A stretch of 64,000 nucleotides of DNA from Bacillus salipaludis (GTDB taxonomy: Bacteria; Bacillota; Bacilli; Bacillales_B; DSM-18226). Below the pieces are notes generated by a model that did no database searches, was not told where the DNA came from, and saw only the letters and a list, made by a program, of their open reading frames with translations. Below, piece after piece: positions 61,682-64,000 of the stretch (within the stretch, counting starts at the first letter, position 1; the number at the start of each line of letters is the position of its first letter). The stretch spans positions 28,337 through 92,336 of the forward strand of contig NZ_SMYO01000015.1 of assembly GCF_004358205.1 (NCBI RefSeq), given 5' to 3'. Position numbers and translations under genes: made by a program.

Positions 61682-62680
61682 GTGAAATCACAAATAATTC
61701 AATCCTTTGGTGATCCATCAGTATTTAAATTAAAAGAGATTTCAAAACCTGAATTGAAACCCGGACATGTACTTATTCAAGTAAAGGCTACAAATGTAAA
61801 TCCAATTGATATCAAAGTCCGTGCTGGTGCAGTTCCAGCCGTTGCGCCCGAGTTTCCAGCAGTTTTACATGGAGATGTGGCAGGGGTGGTAGTTTCAGTG
61901 GGTGCAGGAGTAACCGAGTTTAAAATTGGCGATGAGGTGTTTGGATGCGCGGGTGGATTTAGAGGGACGACTGGCGGCGCACTTGCAGAGTTTATGCTAG
62001 CAGATGTTGATTTACTTGCTCATAAGCCGAAAAATTTGACGATGGAAGAAGCCGCAGCTTTACCACTAGTTACTATCACCGCTTGGGAAGCTTTATTTAA
62101 TCGTGCAAGGCTTATAACTGGACAAGATCTATTAATCCATGGAGCCACCGGAGGTGTAGGACACATCGCCATTCAACTAGCCAAATGGGGAGGAGCGACA
62201 GTCTTTACAACTGCCTCTTCGCAAGAAAAGCTCGAGATTGGCAAGCGCCTTGGTGCTGATGTAACGATTAATTATCGAGAAGAAACCGTTCATGACTATG
62301 TACAAAAATATACAAACGGTAAAGGATTTGACGTCGTGTTTGACACGGTAGGAGGTGAAAACCTTGATCGCTCTTTTGAGGCGGCAGCGGTACATGGAAC
62401 GGTATTAGCTATTGCTGCGCGTTCGACTCACGACCTCTCTCCCGTGCATTCGAAGGGACTTTCTCTTCATGTTACCTTTATGCTGTTGAAGATATTAAAC
62501 AAAGAGATGCATAAACATTATGGAGAAATTTTGAAGAAGGTTGCTAGGGTGGTCGAGGAAGAGAAACTTCGTCCGCTTTTGGATTCAAACATTTTCACGT
62601 TTGATGAAGTCTCAGAAGCCCATGAGTACATGGAGTCAGGCAAGGCTATAGGAAAAGTTGTTTTGAAAAATAGTTGGTAA
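61682..62680 (+). CDS. Zinc-independent MDR-family quinone oxidoreductase
   Basis: About 332 residues. The N-terminal GroES-like domain (about 25-115, KPGHVLIQVKATNVNPIDIKVR) is followed by a Rossmann fold with LLIHGATGGVGHIAIQLAKWGGATV (about 148-172). It lacks the zinc-binding Cys set, as in the quinone oxidoreductase/ZTA1 group. It reduces quinones or enals with NADPH. The GTG start follows AAAGGGAGTGA. It is monocistronic, with a hairpin that starts in its last codons. Confidence 0.88.
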   Translation: MKSQIIQSFGDPSVFKLKEISKPELKPGHVLIQVKATNVNPIDIKVRAGAVPAVAPEFPAVLHGDVAGVVVSVGAGVTEFKIGDEVFGCAGGFRGTTGGALAEFMLADVDLLAHKPKNLTMEEAAALPLVTITAWEALFNRARLITGQDLLIHGATGGVGHIAIQLAKWGGATVFTTASSQEKLEIGKRLGADVTINYREETVHDYVQKYTNGKGFDVVFDTVGGENLDRSFEAAAVHGTVLAIAARSTHDLSPVHSKGLSLHVTFMLLKILNKEMHKHYGEILKKVARVVEEEKLRPLLDSNIFTFDEVSEAHEYMESGKAIGKVVLKNSW

Positions 62681-62712
62681 TCTTATTGAAAATTGAAATA
62701 GGATTACCAACT
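62672..62712 (+). terminator. Terminator-like hairpin overlapping the oxidoreductase stop
   Basis: AGTTGGTAATC (62672-62682) pairs perfectly with GATTACCAACT (62702-62712), 19-base loop; the TAA lies in the left arm. The T tract is poor. Confidence 0.6.
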
Positions 62713-62791
62713 TTACGTTCATTAAAAAGTAGATGGTCAATAGAATCTTTATAAGATTCTCAATGTACCGTCTGCTTTTATTTTTAAGCGA

Positions 62792-63118
62792 ATGGGATTT
62801 AATGGTTTTCAGTTGCAAAATCAATCTTATAAACAAATGTTTTACAATGAATGCATGAGATATAGGAATGAAATTGGCCAAGATACAATTGATCAACTTC
62901 AACGTATATTTAATGTTCTACCATATAAGAATGTCGAGGAATTACAAACGGATAGTCTTAGCAATTCCGTACCAAATTCTAAACTCATTTCCTCTAGTGG
63001 TTTCGACTTCTTTTCGATTCTTGAAAGTGCAATTCGTGAAGCGGATCGAAAATGGAGGGAAGACGAATTTGAACAGCGGAACAAGAAAAAGAAAAGACAA
63101 AAGGGGATGGATCGTTAG
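62792..63118 (+). CDS. Hypothetical protein (108 aa), charged C-terminus
   Basis: A 108-residue frame, MGFNGFQLQNQSYKQMFYNE..., with a mid-region ELQTDSLSNSVPNSKLISSS and a Lys/Arg/Glu-rich end (EDEFEQRNKKKKRQKG). There is no convincing ribosome site before the ATG. The protein-like helical start and the highly charged end are mildly supportive. Family not recognised. Overlapping frames in other phases are taken as shadows. Confidence 0.4.
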   Translation: MGFNGFQLQNQSYKQMFYNECMRYRNEIGQDTIDQLQRIFNVLPYKNVEELQTDSLSNSVPNSKLISSSGFDFFSILESAIREADRKWREDEFEQRNKKKKRQKGMDR

Positions 63119-63952
63119 ACTACCTGTTAGCAAATAAAAAAGCTGCATCCTTTGCAACTGAAAATCCGATGAATAAGTCAATGAAAGAATTATATGTACA
63201 TTAATTTAGGAATTAAAATATTAAACAAAATACACAAAAACTAATGGTGCTAGAACTTCGTCAATATGATTTTTATTTTAATTCTTGACAGTCTATAATT
63301 CTTATTTAGGATATTTATTCATTAATTAAAAACATGGATAGGAAAAGGTGATTCAAAAGACTATTTTAATTGCTTCTTCCGCAAATTTTTCTAACAGTAA
63401 TCATAATTACCTTTTTCTCCGTTCCAAAAATTGATGAATAATTATTTTGTATAGTTATGTCAATCACTTTTTCTTTTATTTTGTTAATAGCTTAAAGAAA
63501 AAGAACGAATTCCGATGTAATTAAATTTGTAAAATACTTATCAAACAAGTGGAATTGAATATGTAATTTGGCTATTTAAAATGTTGCACATATCATAATT
63601 GAAGAAGTTAAAAAACCAGGAGCTTACCTGGCTTAGTCACAATGGTAATGAGGTGGAAACATACTGGTTGAAGGCAATTATTTGTATATATAATATTGCA
63701 TATGTGGAGTTTAGTTTTGGGTATTTGCCTAATTTATAAAAATATGGGCGTCCAACGGAGCATAATAGGCATATTTAGTAACGAATTGACATCCTTAATA
63801 GATACGTAAATTTACATTATTGATGAAAAAAAGGGGGGGGCCAGTTAAAAAGTACCCTATAGAGTAGACACTTAAAAAAAGTGCTTTCTATAGGGTACTT
63901 TTTTTATATAATTTAATAACACAACTAGAGACATACTGGAGACGGAGAAATC
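63119..63952. other. Gene-poor AT-rich region
   Basis: 834 bases with no solid gene. It holds a possible decayed 30-residue membrane peptide (63348-63441), a hairpin CCAGG-AGCTTA-CCTGG at 63616-63631 that would terminate a minus-strand transcript, and the IS3-like left end from about 63840. TTGACA near 63285 has no well-placed -10. Confidence 0.45.
63348..63441 (+). pseudogene. Possible frameshifted tiny membrane peptide
   Basis: A GTG after GGAAAAG opens MIQKTILIASSA. One base inserted in GCAAATTTTT shifts the frame; the +1 continuation reads IFLTVIIITFFSVPKIDE and stops. Joined, the two give a plausible 30-residue single-helix peptide. The short length makes chance possible. Confidence 0.25.
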
Positions 63953-64000
63953 ATGAGTAAAAAGACTTTTACAGAGAAAGAAATCATAATTTTATCTAAA
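63840..64000 (+). mobile_element. IS3-family element, left end (cut by window end)
   Basis: A long inverted structure at about 63846-63903 (AAAAAGTACCCTATAGAGTAG...CTATAGGGTACTTTTT) precedes a transposase start. Structure followed by an OrfA-like frame is typical of IS150/IS3-type elements. The right end lies outside the window. Confidence 0.55.
63953..64000 (+). CDS. IS3-family transposase OrfA, N-terminal start (partial)
   Basis: ATG at 63953 after GGAGACGGAGAAATC reads MSKKTFTEKEIIILSK and is cut by the window end. It resembles the first residues of IS150-type OrfA proteins (MSKK-FTEEQ---LSKN). Only 16 residues are visible, so confidence is moderate. Confidence 0.55.
   Translation, partial: MSKKTFTEKEIIILSK

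Overview
The window looks like chromosome from a low-GC, spore-forming Bacillaceae bacterium, most like Neobacillus/Bacillus (inference). The evidence is AT-rich intergenic DNA, strong AGGAGG-type ribosome sites, many TTG/GTG starts, a LysM + GH18 cortex-lytic enzyme, the CcpN / PPDK-regulator pair, and two copies of a GC-rich dispersed palindromic repeat of a kind I recall from Bacillus genomes. No rRNA or intact tRNA gene was found.

Layout. 0-14.4 kb is a patchwork of small transport, redox and regulatory genes: tandem ring-cleaving dioxygenases, a glycosidase tail remnant, DMT and LysE exporters, an AraC regulator, a decayed metallo-hydrolase, a MaoC-like protein, three small proteins, and a TetR-controlled cluster (carboxymuconolactone decarboxylase, two aldo/keto reductases, an MFS pump) with three matching palindromic operators. 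A DEAD-box helicase and a DUF1284 protein follow. 14.65-16.42 kb is an IS1182-like element with a frameshifted transposase and a dispersed repeat nested in its 3' part. 16.4-21.5 kb holds a HAD phosphatase, a nitrilase divergent from one LysR gene, and a second LysR gene divergent from a DMT exporter. 21.6-28.9 kb is a purine-catabolism (puc-like) set: MobA-like cytidylyltransferase, three-subunit xanthine-dehydrogenase-type hydroxylase, XdhC chaperone and a PucG-like aminotransferase. 28.9-35 kb has ddl with a MocR regulator (DdlR-like), a TerC protein, a frameshifted DMT transporter and a second MocR gene. 35-42 kb has an amino-acid permease behind a perfect sigma-A promoter and an attenuator-like leader, an Fpg/Nei glycosylase, and the ccpN - PPDK regulator - ppdK operon, followed by a 52-bp tandem array (about ten units).

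43.1-58.3 kb is the most notable part, a defence and RNA-repair island. It holds a par/fst-like type I toxin locus, a SUV3-like helicase, a degenerate tRNA-like sequence, a complete Wadjet operon (jetD-jetA-jetB-jetC, apparently type II), and, after a perfect terminator, the Hen1-Pnkp RNA-repair operon. Wadjet is known to cleave closed circular plasmid DNA; Pnkp/Hen1 repairs and 2'-O-methyl-marks cut RNA. Side by side they suggest an island combining DNA-level exclusion with resistance to RNA-cutting toxins (inference). 58.4-64 kb has the GH18 cortex hydrolase, the second dispersed repeat, a PBP4-type carboxypeptidase, a quinone-oxidoreductase-like MDR enzyme, a small orphan, a gene-poor stretch and the left end of an IS3-family element cut by the window edge.

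Decayed genes are common: MBL hydrolase, DMT transporter, transposase, GH1 tail, and a tiny membrane peptide. The DMT lesion is one base in a G/C homopolymer, so an assembly error is possible there.
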